64,000 bases of DNA from Gp7-AA6 sp036001245 (GCA_036001245.1 DASYUL010000132.1:1-64000), one strand, 5' to 3'. Positions 8,095-15,644 are shown, counted from the first letter of the stretch. The notes: a model not told the origin generated them from the sequence alone. Numbers and translations: made by a program.

Positions 8095-9289
8095 ATGACC
8101 GCTTCCAAACCCTCTCCGCAGCCTCTCGGATTCTCCCGCCGCCAGTGGGAGTCTCTCGCGCGGAGCTGGTCCGTGCCGGCCTTCCGCGGCCGCCAAATCT
8201 TCGACGCGATCCATCGCCGGGGCGCGCGCTCCGTCGGCGAGATTCACGAATTGCCGCGCGAGCTGCGCGAGCGCCTCGAGCGGGAGATGCCGATCGGGCT
8301 GCCGGAGATCGTCCGGCGCGAGGCGTCGCGCGACGGAAGCGTCAAGTACGGACTCCGCCTCGAGGACGGTGCCCTCGTCGAAGCGGTCTACATGCCGGGC
8401 GACCCCGGCCGATCTGACGCGAACGAATTTACCGATGCACGAGCGGCCGGGGTCGCCGGGAGTCCTCAGTCCTCAGTCCCGAAGAACTTCAGCAAACCGA
8501 TTTACCGTTTGTCTCTCGTCGCAGACGGGTTGCGCGGTCGACTGCGCCTTCTGCGTCACGGGGCGGCTCGGCGGCGGGCGCAACCTCACCGCCGGCGAGA
8601 TCGTGGGACAGCTGTACGCGGTCGTCGACGACGTCGGCCGCGAGTCCTCCGGGCTCCGGGTCGTCTTCATGGGGATGGGCGAACCCTTCCTGAACCCCGA
8701 GGGGGTCCTCGGCGCTCTGGACGTTCTATTCGAGATCCTGCCGGCGCGCCGCGTGACGGTTTCGACCTCCGGGATCACCTCCGCGTTCGCAACGTTCGGG
8801 GAGCGGCCGGTGCGCCCGAACCTCGCCGTTTCCCTGAACGCCGCCGACGCAGAAACGCGCGCGGCGCTGATGCCGATCACACGCGTCTACCCGCTCGAAG
8901 GTCTCCTTCGCGCGATGCGCGAATGGCCGCTCGAGTCGCGCCGGCGGATCACCGTCGAGTACGTGCTGATCGCCGGGAGGAACGACTCGCCCGAGGATGC
9001 GAAGCGGCTCGCGCGGCTCCTCTCGGGAATCCGCGCCAAGGTGAACGTCATCCCCCTGAACGAAGACCCGGTCTATCTGCCGGGCTGGAAGCGTCCCGAC
9101 GAAGCGACGATCGACCGGTTCGCGGAGACGCTGACCGCCGCCCGCGTAACCGTGACCGTTCGCCGCAGCCGCGGGCCCGACGCCTCCGCTGCATGTGGGC
9201 AACTGAAGGGGCGAACCGAAGATCCGCGCAGGCGCGGTTCAACCCCGGACCGGAAGGTGCCTTCCGAAAAACGAGGTCCAGCGGCGTAG
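8095..9289 (+). pseudogene. rlmN: RlmN/Cfr-family 23S rRNA methyltransferase, interrupted by a frameshifting insertion
   Basis: The N-terminal domain (MTASKPSPQP… to about residue 109) is in one frame. The radical SAM core is in the next frame, with ANRFTVCLSSQTGC and the cluster motif CAVDCAFC (CxxxCxxC), ending with the catalytic-Cys motif ACGQL. Intact RlmN makes m2A2503 in 23S rRNA and m2A37 in some tRNAs. Between the halves, a 13-bp imperfect direct repeat (8422–8434 and 8495–8507) is 73 bp apart; removing those 73 bp joins the two frames into one of about 374 residues, normal for the family. The insert holds a heptad repeat and one arm of a 16-bp inverted repeat. As it stands the gene cannot encode a full protein without frameshifting or ribosome bypass; an assembly error is possible. 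The 3' end overlaps the convergent hydrolase gene by 51 bp. Confidence 0.8.
8422..8494. repeat. 73-bp insertion in rlmN carrying a heptad repeat and a hairpin arm
   Basis: The near-identical sequences AACGAATTTACCG (8422–8434) and AACCGATTTACCG (8495–8507) bracket the insert. Inside are three 7-bp units (AGTCCTC, AGTCCTC, AGTCCCG at 8461–8481) and the right arm (8444–8459) of an inverted repeat whose left arm (8399–8414) lies just upstream in the gene. The length is 3n+1, so it shifts the frame. Confidence 0.75.
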
Positions 9290-10234
9290 GTACTCCTCAC
9301 GAGCCACGACCTGCGCTTCGTTCGGGTGGTGGCAGTGCCCGGCGCCCGCGGCGCGGAAGACCTCGCTTCCTTCGGGCAGCGCCTCGACGAGCCTCTCGAC
9401 GAAGTGCGGCGGAATGAGCCGGTCCTCTCCGCCGTAGACGAGGGCGACCGGGCGCCGCAGCCGGCGAATCGCGGCGACGGGATCCGCTTTTTCCAGTCCT
9501 CCGGCCGCGTCTTCGAGTCCGAGGTCGCGTTTCACGCGCTCGACCGTGCGCGCGACCGCCCAGCGGGTCGTGAGCGAGAGGAGCCACGACGGGATTCCGG
9601 TCGCGGCCGAGAGGTAGTGCCGCGCCATCTCGCGCGGATCCGCGAAGGGCGACTCGAGCCAGATCGCCCGGATCTCGGGACGGTGCGCAGCGAGCTCGAG
9701 CGCGACGGCCGAGCCCGCGGAGCAGGAGTGCAGCGCGACGCGGGCCGGATCGATTCCCCAGAGGTCGCGCGCCGCGTCGATGGCGTTCGCGAGGTCCTCC
9801 TTTTCCAGGAAACCGAAGGTCATGTAGCGGCCGCCCGACGCGCCGTGGCCTCGCAGGTCCGGGAGGAGAACGTTGTAGCCGAGATCGAGCGCGCGCAGCG
9901 CGTCCGGCTTCCACTCCGACGAGTGGCCGCCCTTCCCGTGCAGGAAGAGGAGCGTCGGGAGTGTGGCGGGATCGCCGGGCGACGCGAACGTGGCGGTGAG
10001 CTCCACCGGGTCGAGCGGGCTTGCCGCGTGGCGGAACTCCTTCACGATCGGAGCCGCCTCCGCGAGCGCGTCGAGCAGGTCGTCGCGCGTCGACTCCGTC
10101 GGACCGAGTCCCGTCGCGGACACGAGCCGGTCGGCGAGCCGGCGCGCCGCGAGCCAGGAGACGGCGAGAAAGAGGGTCCCGGCCGAGACGACGGCGAGAA
10201 ATCCGATGAGGCTCCGCGCGGGGCGTCGCCTCAC
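9239..10234 (-). CDS. Alpha/beta hydrolase with an N-terminal membrane anchor
   Basis: In this 331-residue protein a single hydrophobic helix (about residues 9–30) precedes an alpha/beta hydrolase domain. The oxyanion segment is LLFLHGKGGHS (about 95–105), the strand/turn is LLPDLRGHGASGG, the nucleophile elbow is HSCSAGS with Ser172, a charge-relay Asp is likely in YGGEDRLIP, and the His is in GAGHCHHP. The elbow has Ser instead of the usual first Gly of GxSxG. Topology suggests a membrane-anchored esterase or peptidase facing the periplasm. It follows the 2Fe-2S protein gene by 3 bp on the same strand, so they are probably cotranscribed. The substrate is unknown. Confidence 0.8.
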   Translation of the reverse strand: MRRRPARSLIGFLAVVSAGTLFLAVSWLAARRLADRLVSATGLGPTESTRDDLLDALAEAAPIVKEFRHAASPLDPVELTATFASPGDPATLPTLLFLHGKGGHSSEWKPDALRALDLGYNVLLPDLRGHGASGGRYMTFGFLEKEDLANAIDAARDLWGIDPARVALHSCSAGSAVALELAAHRPEIRAIWLESPFADPREMARHYLSAATGIPSWLLSLTTRWAVARTVERVKRDLGLEDAAGGLEKADPVAAIRRLRRPVALVYGGEDRLIPPHFVERLVEALPEGSEVFRAAGAGHCHHPNEAQVVAREEYLRRWTSFFGRHLPVRG

Positions 10235-10237
10235 CGG

Positions 10238-10624
10238 CTACGGCAAGCCGTGCGCGGCGCGGACCTTCTTCGCCTTGCGGCCGAAGAGACCGACGACCTC
10301 GACCGGCCCGCGCACGTACGCCTGGCAGGCGAGCCGGATCGGCTTGCCCTTCCAGCGCTTGCGGATGAACGCGAGAGGTTTTCCGAGCCACCACATCGCG
10401 ACCGAGATCCGTTCGAGTCGTTCGGGAGGGGAAAGGTTTTCCCCGCCGGCGAGCGGGAGAACGGCGCAGGTCGTACAGAGGCCGTTACCGCCGCACCACT
10501 TCCAGAGGCGCGCGTTCGCGTCGAGCGCGGCGTCCCAGAGCCGGTAGCCCTCCCAGACGTCGACCTCCTCGCCGTTGATCGCGCACCGGACGCGCCGGGG
10601 CGGCGGCCTCGGGTCACTCGCCAT
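10238..10624 (-). CDS. 2Fe-2S ferredoxin-like protein
   Basis: The 128 residues from the ATG at 10624 (a TTG at 10639 would add five) hold a plant-type [2Fe-2S] domain. The ligands are in CGGNGLCTTC (three Cys) with the fourth in RLACQAYV; one Cys spacing differs from the standard CxxxxCxxC, so exact ligand assignment is uncertain. The C-terminus is basic (FGRKAKKVRAAHG). It is probably a soluble electron carrier. It lies between a carboxypeptidase-regulatory-like lipoprotein gene and the membrane-anchored hydrolase gene. A perfect palindrome sits immediately upstream at 10643–10670. Confidence 0.78.
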   Translation of the reverse strand: MASDPRPPPRRVRCAINGEEVDVWEGYRLWDAALDANARLWKWCGGNGLCTTCAVLPLAGGENLSPPERLERISVAMWWLGKPLAFIRKRWKGKPIRLACQAYVRGPVEVVGLFGRKAKKVRAAHGLP

Positions 10625-10642
10625 TTTTCGATTAGACAAGGC

Positions 10643-10670
10643 TTGGGGTCAGGTTTCAACCTGACCCCAA
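10643..10670. repeat. Perfect 13-bp-arm palindrome, GGGGTCAGG class
   Basis: The arms TTGGGGTCAGGTT and its exact complement are separated by two bases. It sits between two codirectional minus-strand genes and has no T-run, so it looks more like a REP element than a terminator. It shares the GGGGTCA head with the RAYT-associated repeats, and a remnant CCTGACCCC occurs again at 12286–12294. Confidence 0.85.
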
Positions 10671-10674
10671 CTCC

Positions 10675-11094
10675 TTATTCTGCGCGCAGCGCCCGCTCCC
10701 ACTCGGCGCGATGGAACACGAGCTCGACTCCGGCTCGCCGCTCGCCGGGATTGACGCGCACAAGAACGCGCGCCGGATCGTCCTCTCGCGGCGTGACGAC
10801 CGTGATTCCCTTCCAGGAGACGAGGAAGCCGTACTCGCCCGGCGCGACGAGCTCGAGGCGAAAACGCCCTTCGCCGTCGGTGACGCACGGCGGCGACCAG
10901 GCGAGATCCTTCTCGCGCGGAAGCCCCTGGACGGAAACGCCGGCGACCTCGTGGCCCTGGACGTCGCGGACCCGCCCTTCGACGACCGCACGCGGGTTCT
11001 CCAATCGCAGGGGCGTCCCGGCCGTCGGGCGCGGCCGCGTCGCGCAGGCGCAGGTGAACGCGACGATCGCGAAGCAGAAAACCCTGCGCAACAC
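10675..11094 (-). CDS. Carboxypeptidase-regulatory-like (CarboxypepD_reg) lipoprotein
   Basis: From a GTG at 11094 the product has 139 residues. A hydrophobic N-terminus (VLRRVFCFAIVAF) is followed by TCAC, a weak lipobox, and then one beta-sandwich of the CarboxypepD_reg type: AVVEGRVRDVQGHEVAGVSV, GEGRFRLELVAPGEYGFLV, ending VELVFHRAEW. Such domains are structural modules of exported proteins. The frame stays open upstream to 11298, but that part overlaps the divergent OsmC gene and is not credible. Only 20 bp separate the two divergent starts, so at least one promoter must overlap the other gene. A REP-like palindrome follows its stop. Confidence 0.65.
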   Translation of the reverse strand: MLRRVFCFAIVAFTCACATRPRPTAGTPLRLENPRAVVEGRVRDVQGHEVAGVSVQGLPREKDLAWSPPCVTDGEGRFRLELVAPGEYGFLVSWKGITVVTPREDDPARVLVRVNPGERRAGVELVFHRAEWERALRAE

Positions 11095-11114
11095 GCGGGC
11101 TATGATCCTCCGAG

Positions 11115-11651
11115 ATGGCGGACGCGGAGTTTCCTTCCGGGAAAAACGTGCGCGATTCCCAGGCCGACGGGTCGTCTCGCGGCCCGGAGCGGGAAGAGAC
11201 CGCCGGGGAGCCGGAGAAGGTCTTCGACGCGTCGGCGGTCTGGACCGGGGACGCGACCGGCCGCGGAGCGCTGCGCCTCGGAAAGGATCCTGCCGCAATT
11301 CCGATCGCCGGCTCGGCGGAGCTCGGGGGAGCCGGCGGGGCGGCGAATCCCGAAGAGCTCCTCCTCGGCGCGACCGCCGCGTGCTTCATCAATACGTGGG
11401 CGATCTTCATCAAGAAGCTGCAGATCGACTATGCGAAACCCGCCATCCGGGTCACCGGCACGCTCGGGAAAGATCCCGCCGGCGGATATCGGATGACGGG
11501 GATCGTCATTCGCGCGCGGGTGCCCGAAGCTCTGCTCGCGGCGGACCGGCCGAAGGTCGAGAAGTCGCTCGCTCTCGCGGAGAAGTACTGCATCATCTCG
11601 AAGGTCGCGCGTGCCGGGATGCCGGTGAAGGTGGAGATCGAACCCGTCTAG
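11115..11651 (+). CDS. OsmC/Ohr-family protein
   Basis: In this 178-residue protein the OsmC fold is recognised from EELLLGATAACFINTW with Cys90 and from ALAEKYCIISK with Cys159, the paired redox Cys of the family, as well as the VTGTLGKD strand. About 35 charged residues precede the domain. OsmC/Ohr proteins reduce organic hydroperoxides using a dithiol. No MarR-type OhrR regulator is adjacent, and the OsmC subfamilies cannot be separated by eye. Its TAG stop overlaps the TAG stop of the convergent Smr gene (the shared CTAG palindrome). Confidence 0.85.
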   Translation: MADAEFPSGKNVRDSQADGSSRGPEREETAGEPEKVFDASAVWTGDATGRGALRLGKDPAAIPIAGSAELGGAGGAANPEELLLGATAACFINTWAIFIKKLQIDYAKPAIRVTGTLGKDPAGGYRMTGIVIRARVPEALLAADRPKVEKSLALAEKYCIISKVARAGMPVKVEIEPV

Positions 11652-11908
11652 CCCGCGAGCACGACGATCGTCGCGCCGAAGCCGCCGCGTTCCGGCGGCG
11701 CGTCGAATGCGTCCTTCACCCGCGGATCCCCCGCCAGCAGACGCCGGACCCCGGCGCGGCGGACGCCCTTTCCCTTGCCGTGGATGAGGCGAACCTCGCG
11801 AAACTTGAGACGCAGCGCTTCGTCGAGATACTCGGAGACGACCGAGGGAACGTCCCGCGGAAGGAACGAGTGGAGGTCGAGAGAGTCCTCGATCGGCACG
11901 CGTTTCAT
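11648..11908 (-). CDS. Stand-alone Smr-domain protein
   Basis: This 86-residue protein is essentially one Smr domain. It has the DLHSF motif near the N-terminus, VSEYLDEALRLKFREVRLIHGKGKG with the HGKGxG motif, and the closing ATIVVLAG strand. Smr domains occur at the C-terminus of MutS2 or alone, and several have nuclease activity on branched DNA or on mRNA of stalled ribosomes. It has no MutS part. The ATG at 11908 directly follows a heptad repeat separating it from the upstream zinc-ribbon gene. Confidence 0.85.
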   Translation of the reverse strand: MKRVPIEDSLDLHSFLPRDVPSVVSEYLDEALRLKFREVRLIHGKGKGVRRAGVRRLLAGDPRVKDAFDAPPERGGFGATIVVLAG

Positions 11909-11936
11909 GGCTGAGAGCTGAGAGCTATTCGGTCAG
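11909..11936. repeat. 7-bp-period tandem repeat upstream of the Smr gene
   Basis: GGCTGAG, AGCTGAG and AGCTATT follow each other with exact 7-bp spacing, then a decayed unit. It fills the whole gap between the stop of the zinc-ribbon gene (11933) and the Smr start (11908) on the minus strand. It is of the same sequence class (AGCTCTC/GAGAGCT) as the repeats at 3726, 17712 and 49741. Confidence 0.7.
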
Positions 11937-12208
11937 TCGCCCGTCGTCAACGTCACCCTTAGATCGTCCGAACGCTCCCCGCCGACGGCGTCCGGCCGAT
12001 CGGGCAGCGGGATCGGCGCTCCGCAGACGCAGAGCGCCGTCAAGTCCGCGCCGACTTGCGCTCCCGGAACGACGAACGGCCGACCGTCGTTGATCGATCG
12101 GTCCGTCGACCAGCGCCGCAGAGACCCCGTCACGCCCTCTCCCCGAACGCTCCAGTTCACGGCGACCTGGCAGGAGCAGCTCGGACAGTTGGTCCAGTGG
12201 TAGTTCAT
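11933..12208 (-). CDS. Small zinc-ribbon-like hypothetical protein
   Basis: The 91 residues start MNYHWTNCPSCSCQVAVNW and have a second Cys pair in LCVCGAPIPLPDRPD. Two CxxC/CxC knuckles about 50 residues apart suggest a zinc ribbon. I do not recognise the family. The ATG lies at the edge of a large inverted repeat (12207–12282), so its upstream region is that repeat. It is followed by the Smr gene on the same strand. Confidence 0.5.
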   Translation of the reverse strand: MNYHWTNCPSCSCQVAVNWSVRGEGVTGSLRRWSTDRSINDGRPFVVPGAQVGADLTALCVCGAPIPLPDRPDAVGGERSDDLRVTLTTGD

Positions 12209-12282
12209 GGGGACCGATTTTATTTTAGCGCCTCGGCTGATGTCTCCTTTGTGGGCGGCGGCTAAAATAAATCTGTCCCCAT
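12207..12282. repeat. Large inverted repeat, GGGGAC(A)GA-TTTATTTTAGC class
   Basis: The arms are about 26 nt each (12207–12232 and 12257–12282), nearly perfect with one small indel, around a 24-nt loop. They begin ATGGGGAC and run through TTTATTTTAGC, much more AT-rich than the surroundings. It lies between two minus-strand genes. The GGGGACAGA head resembles repeats seen near RAYT genes in other genomes, so I read it as a REP/MITE-like element rather than a terminator. Confidence 0.8.
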
Positions 12283-12297
12283 TATCCTGACCCCTGG

Positions 12298-13464
12298 TTA
12301 CCCCCGCATTTCCTTGTGGGCCTTCTTGCGCTCGTACATCACGCTGTCGGCCTTCTCGATGGCCTGCTCGATCGATACGCGCCGCGAGAACTGGGCGACT
12401 CCTACGGACGCGGCGAGGAACCGCCGGTATGCCCGCTCCTTGAGTCGCGCCGACTGGCGGACCTCTTCGAGCTTCTGCGGGAGCATGTAGAAGCGCTTCT
12501 TGGCGATTTCTTCCTCCATTCCCGGCAGGATGATGAGGAACTCGTCGCCGCCCCAGCGGATCAGGAAGTCCGCTCCACGAATGAGCTTTTTGATCCCCGT
12601 CGCGATCGTCCAGATCGCGCGGTCGCCCTCCTCGTGACCTTCGGTGTCGTTGATGGTTTTCAGCTCGTCCACGTCCACGAGCACGACCGTTCCTCCCGCC
12701 GCCTCGCGCTCGAGCGTCGGACGGATCTCGTCGAAGAAGTGGCGGTTGTAGACCTCCGTCAGCGGATCGATCAAGGCGAGTCTCTTCCTTCGCCGCGTGT
12801 CGTCGACCGCGCGCGCGTGGATCACGGAGAGACGTGCCTCCGTCTCTTCCATCGCCCAGATGATGAGCCCGATTCCAAACAGCATCTCGAGAAAGAGGTC
12901 GTAGAAGCCCTTGTAGACGAGGAATGGGTCTTCACGGTGGGCGTTCGTGCCGGCGTACGCGTAGAAGACGGCGTACCCCGCCTGGAAGGCGGCGGTCGCG
13001 ATCGCGAGAAGCGCGGCGAAACGCTTTCCGAGTCCCGACGATCGGCTGGCGAAGATGAGCACGGCGACAACCGTCCACGCGACCGCGAGCAGCCCGGAGT
13101 GGATCGCATAGAAGACGGAACCGGATCCGGCCTGGAAGACCAGCGCCAGGGACAGCGGCAGGCCGACGAGCGCCCAGATCGTCAGCGGGCGGGCGAGCGA
13201 CGTCTGCCGGTCCATCCGCCTCGCCGCAACGATGAGGGCGACGACAAAGAACCCCTTCCAGTACTGGAAGAGGAAGTTCTCGAAGGGAAGCTGCCGCCCC
13301 GAGAGGAGGAGGAGCGACACGAGCGCCAGAGACAGGAAAACCCACGCGACGCCCGCCGCCTGGAGCGCACGGTTTCCCCGGCCTCGCGAGAGATAGAGAA
13401 AGATCGTGGCGAGCAGCGCCGCCCCGACGATGTGGACGAGTTGGCCGAGAGAAAAGATGTTCAT
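12298..13464 (-). CDS. Membrane-bound GGDEF diguanylate cyclase
   Basis: This 388-residue protein has about seven hydrophobic helices (residues 5–205) forming an N-terminal membrane sensor of unknown ligand. The GGDEF domain covers about 228–385. It starts DPLTEVYNRHFFDE, has DVDELKTIND for metal and base binding, and carries an intact GGDEF motif at 305–309. The allosteric I-site RxxD (RGAD, 296–299) lies five residues before it, so the enzyme should make cyclic di-GMP from two GTP and be product-inhibited. No EAL or HD-GYP partner is nearby. The start is the ATG at 13464, divergent from the metallopeptidase gene; an 18-bp palindrome sits between them. Confidence 0.93.
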   Translation of the reverse strand: MNIFSLGQLVHIVGAALLATIFLYLSRGRGNRALQAAGVAWVFLSLALVSLLLLSGRQLPFENFLFQYWKGFFVVALIVAARRMDRQTSLARPLTIWALVGLPLSLALVFQAGSGSVFYAIHSGLLAVAWTVVAVLIFASRSSGLGKRFAALLAIATAAFQAGYAVFYAYAGTNAHREDPFLVYKGFYDLFLEMLFGIGLIIWAMEETEARLSVIHARAVDDTRRRKRLALIDPLTEVYNRHFFDEIRPTLEREAAGGTVVLVDVDELKTINDTEGHEEGDRAIWTIATGIKKLIRGADFLIRWGGDEFLIILPGMEEEIAKKRFYMLPQKLEEVRQSARLKERAYRRFLAASVGVAQFSRRVSIEQAIEKADSVMYERKKAHKEMRG

Positions 13465-13490
13465 CGGGTATTGCGTTCTAGGGTAGAGAG

Positions 13491-13508
13491 TTGACCGCCG
13501 GCGGTCAA
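13491..13508. promoter_or_regulatory. Perfect 18-bp palindrome between divergent genes
   Basis: The sequence TTGACCGCC followed by its exact reverse complement lies 26 bp from the GGDEF start and about 23 bp from the metallopeptidase start. Symmetry, length and position fit an operator for a dimeric regulator. The TTGACC could also serve as a -35 box on either strand, but I see no convincing -10 partner. Confidence 0.5.
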
Positions 13509-13530
13509 CGAGGAATGAACCCGGACGAGG

Positions 13531-13558
13531 TTTGGACTTTGGACCCGGGACTTGTTAC
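13531..13558. repeat. 7-bp-period tandem repeat at the metallopeptidase start
   Basis: TTTGGAC occurs twice (13531–13537, 13538–13544), then CCGGGAC and TTGTTAC in register. The predicted TTG start of the metallopeptidase (13532) is inside the repeat, which encodes its first nine residues. Confidence 0.75.
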
Positions 13559-14587
13559 TCTGCTCCAAGAGCCTTGCAAGCTTTCGAAAAGGCCCCCCCG
13601 GACGTCCAGGAAATCCTTTCCAAACCGATCAAGGAACTGGGCCTCAAGCTCGAGGGTTCTCCCCTCGAGAGATCGATTCACAAGCTCTATCGCGAGCTCG
13701 AGCGGAAGGGGGTCCGCAAGTTCCGCCCTCTCTGCTATCTCACCGACGAGTGGGGCTGCCCGTCGGGAGAGCCCGTCATCGGGATCCCGTTCTACCTCGC
13801 GAACCCCAAGCTCGCGCGGCTCGAGAAGGAAATGAACGATCTCGAGGACGAGCGCGAGATCATGATGTACCTACGGCACGAGGCCGGCCATGCGTTCAAT
13901 TACGCGTACCGCCTCTATGAAACTCCGGAGTGGCGGGAGCTCTTCGGGCCCTTCCGGCGGGCTTACCGGGAGAACTACCGGCCGGTTCCTTTCTCCAAGC
14001 GCTACGTGCGCCACATCGACGGCTGGTACGCGCAGAAGCATCCCGACGAGGACTTTGCGGAGACGTTCGCCGTCTGGCTGACGCCCCGGTCGAACTGGCG
14101 GAAGAAGTACCGCGGCTGGTCGGGCGCGATCGCGAAGCTGCGGTACGTGGACCGGATGGCGCGCAAATTCGGAGACGTCGACCCTCTGAGGCCGCTGGGG
14201 CGCACCGACATCACGGTCGAGGAGATGGAGACGACGGTCGCCGACTTCTACCAGAAGGCCCTCGTCGAGCCGCTCTCCACCCAGGACCTGCCGCTCGAGG
14301 CGGACCTCGTCGACATCTTCAAAGCTCGTCGCCGCAAGAAGGGCGTCCGCCCCGCGGCGGATCTCCTGCGCGAAAGCCGCGAGACGATCATCGACAAGGT
14401 GACTTACTGGACGGGGGTTCAGCGGCCTCTCGTGAAGGCGCTCGTCGAGGCGATCGTCTCGAAAGTCGCCGAGCTCGGTCTGAACGCCGAGGTCAAGGGC
14501 GAGAAGACCCACCTGACCGAGGTCACGGTTTACGCGACCGCGCTCGCGATGAACTACCTGACGCGCGGGAAGTTCTCGACGGAGTGA
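13532..14587 (+). CDS. Putative zinc metallopeptidase (HEAGH type), partner of the ATP-grasp gene
   Basis: The 351-residue protein has a zinc motif H116EAGH120 (YLRHEAGHAFNYAYRL) and a downstream acidic segment HPDEDFAETFAVWL (about 171–184) that could give the third ligand, as in gluzincins. There is no signal peptide, so it is cytoplasmic. The family is found widely but its substrate is unknown to me. It sits 4 bp before a D-Ala-D-Ala-ligase-like ATP-grasp gene, so the two are coupled. The start is doubtful: the TTG at 13532 is within a heptad repeat, and a TTG at 13574 (LQAFEKAPPDVQEIL) is an alternative that gives a more conserved-looking beginning. Confidence 0.75.
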   Translation: MDFGPGTCYSAPRALQAFEKAPPDVQEILSKPIKELGLKLEGSPLERSIHKLYRELERKGVRKFRPLCYLTDEWGCPSGEPVIGIPFYLANPKLARLEKEMNDLEDEREIMMYLRHEAGHAFNYAYRLYETPEWRELFGPFRRAYRENYRPVPFSKRYVRHIDGWYAQKHPDEDFAETFAVWLTPRSNWRKKYRGWSGAIAKLRYVDRMARKFGDVDPLRPLGRTDITVEEMETTVADFYQKALVEPLSTQDLPLEADLVDIFKARRRKKGVRPAADLLRESRETIIDKVTYWTGVQRPLVKALVEAIVSKVAELGLNAEVKGEKTHLTEVTVYATALAMNYLTRGKFSTE

Positions 14588-14591
14588 CGCG

Positions 14592-15644
14592 ATGAGCACG
14601 ACGAAGCTGAAGGTCGCCGTCCTCTACGACATGTGGGAGGAGGAGCCGGAGTCGCCGCCGGAGCCGCGGCCCGAGAAGCCCGCTCCCGGCAAGAAGGTGC
14701 GCAAGAAGAAGAAGCGCGAGAAGGCCGACCGCGAGGAGATCTTCGAGGCGCTCGGAAAGCTCGGCCACGAGCCGTTCTACCAGGTGCTGGACGGCGGCGA
14801 GAAGACCCTGGTCTCTCTCGCGAAGCTCGACGCCGACCTGGTGTTCAACCTCACGGAGTCTTACGCCGGCGATGACACCAAGGACATGAACATCGCGGCG
14901 TACCTCGACCTGCTCGATCGCCAGTACACGGGCGCGGGGCCGCACGCCATGTACCTCGCGCAGGACAAGGCGCTCGCGAAGAAGATTTTCGCGTTCCACG
15001 GGATCAAGACGCCGTACTTCGCGACGTCGTATCGGGGAAAGCTCGACCACTCCCATGACATCTCGTTCCCTCTGATCGTGAAGCCGACGTCGGAAGACGG
15101 CTCGATCGGCATCGACGCGAGCTCGGTCGTCGAGAGCGTGAAAGAGCTGATGGAAAAGATCCACTACATTCACGAAGAGTTCGACTCGCCGGCGCTGATC
15201 GAGGAATACATCGAGGGCCGCGAGATCTATGCGGCGGTGCTCGGCAACGAGAACCCCGAGGTGCTCCCGATGGTGGAGCTCGACCTTTCGAAGCTGCCGA
15301 AAGGCACTCCGAAGATCGCCGGCAAGGAAGTGAAGTGGGACAAGGAGACCGAGGCCTACAAGGTGACGAAGTCCGCTCCCGCCGAGGACCTCGAGGAGTC
15401 GACGATCAAGCGTCTGTCGGATACCGCGCTCTCGGCGTACCAGGCGCTGAAGCTTCGCGACTACGGTCGGATCGACATGCGGCTGACGAAGAAGGGTGAG
15501 GTGTTCGTGATCGAAGCGAACCCGAACCCGTGGCTCGCGACGACCGCCGAGTTCGCGATGGCCGCGAAGAAGGACGGGCGGTCGTACAACCAGCTGATCG
15601 GCGAAATCGTCGACCTGGCGAGAGCGCGATACATGAACGGCTAG
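14592..15644 (+). CDS. D-alanine–D-alanine ligase-like ATP-grasp protein
   Basis: In this 350-residue protein an N-terminal domain has a long Lys/Glu/Pro-rich insert (about 15–50) and a VFNLTESYAGDD segment like the Ddl family. The ATP-grasp core follows: PLIVKPTSEDGSIGI (ATP-binding loop), LIEEYIEGREIYAAVLG, and a C-terminal metal site RIDMRLTKKGEVFVIEANPNPWL with the catalytic Glu/Asn. ATP-grasp ligases join a carboxylate to an amine via an acyl-phosphate. A role in cell wall D-Ala-D-Ala is possible, but the insert and the metallopeptidase partner suggest a dedicated peptide or amino-acid ligase. A diverged copy of its last 12 codons occurs 99 bp downstream. Confidence 0.8.
   Translation: MSTTKLKVAVLYDMWEEEPESPPEPRPEKPAPGKKVRKKKKREKADREEIFEALGKLGHEPFYQVLDGGEKTLVSLAKLDADLVFNLTESYAGDDTKDMNIAAYLDLLDRQYTGAGPHAMYLAQDKALAKKIFAFHGIKTPYFATSYRGKLDHSHDISFPLIVKPTSEDGSIGIDASSVVESVKELMEKIHYIHEEFDSPALIEEYIEGREIYAAVLGNENPEVLPMVELDLSKLPKGTPKIAGKEVKWDKETEAYKVTKSAPAEDLEESTIKRLSDTALSAYQALKLRDYGRIDMRLTKKGEVFVIEANPNPWLATTAEFAMAAKKDGRSYNQLIGEIVDLARARYMNG

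Noticed and set aside
11095..11298. N-terminal extension of the CarboxypepD_reg lipoprotein
   Set aside because: Would overlap the OsmC gene antisense and is Arg/Pro-rich. The GTG at 11094 gives a proper export signal.
9326..11914. An 862-codon plus-strand frame across the hydrolase, ferredoxin and lipoprotein genes
   Set aside because: It is antisense to three well-supported genes and shows no recognisable motif. The OsmC gene within the interval is read in a different frame.
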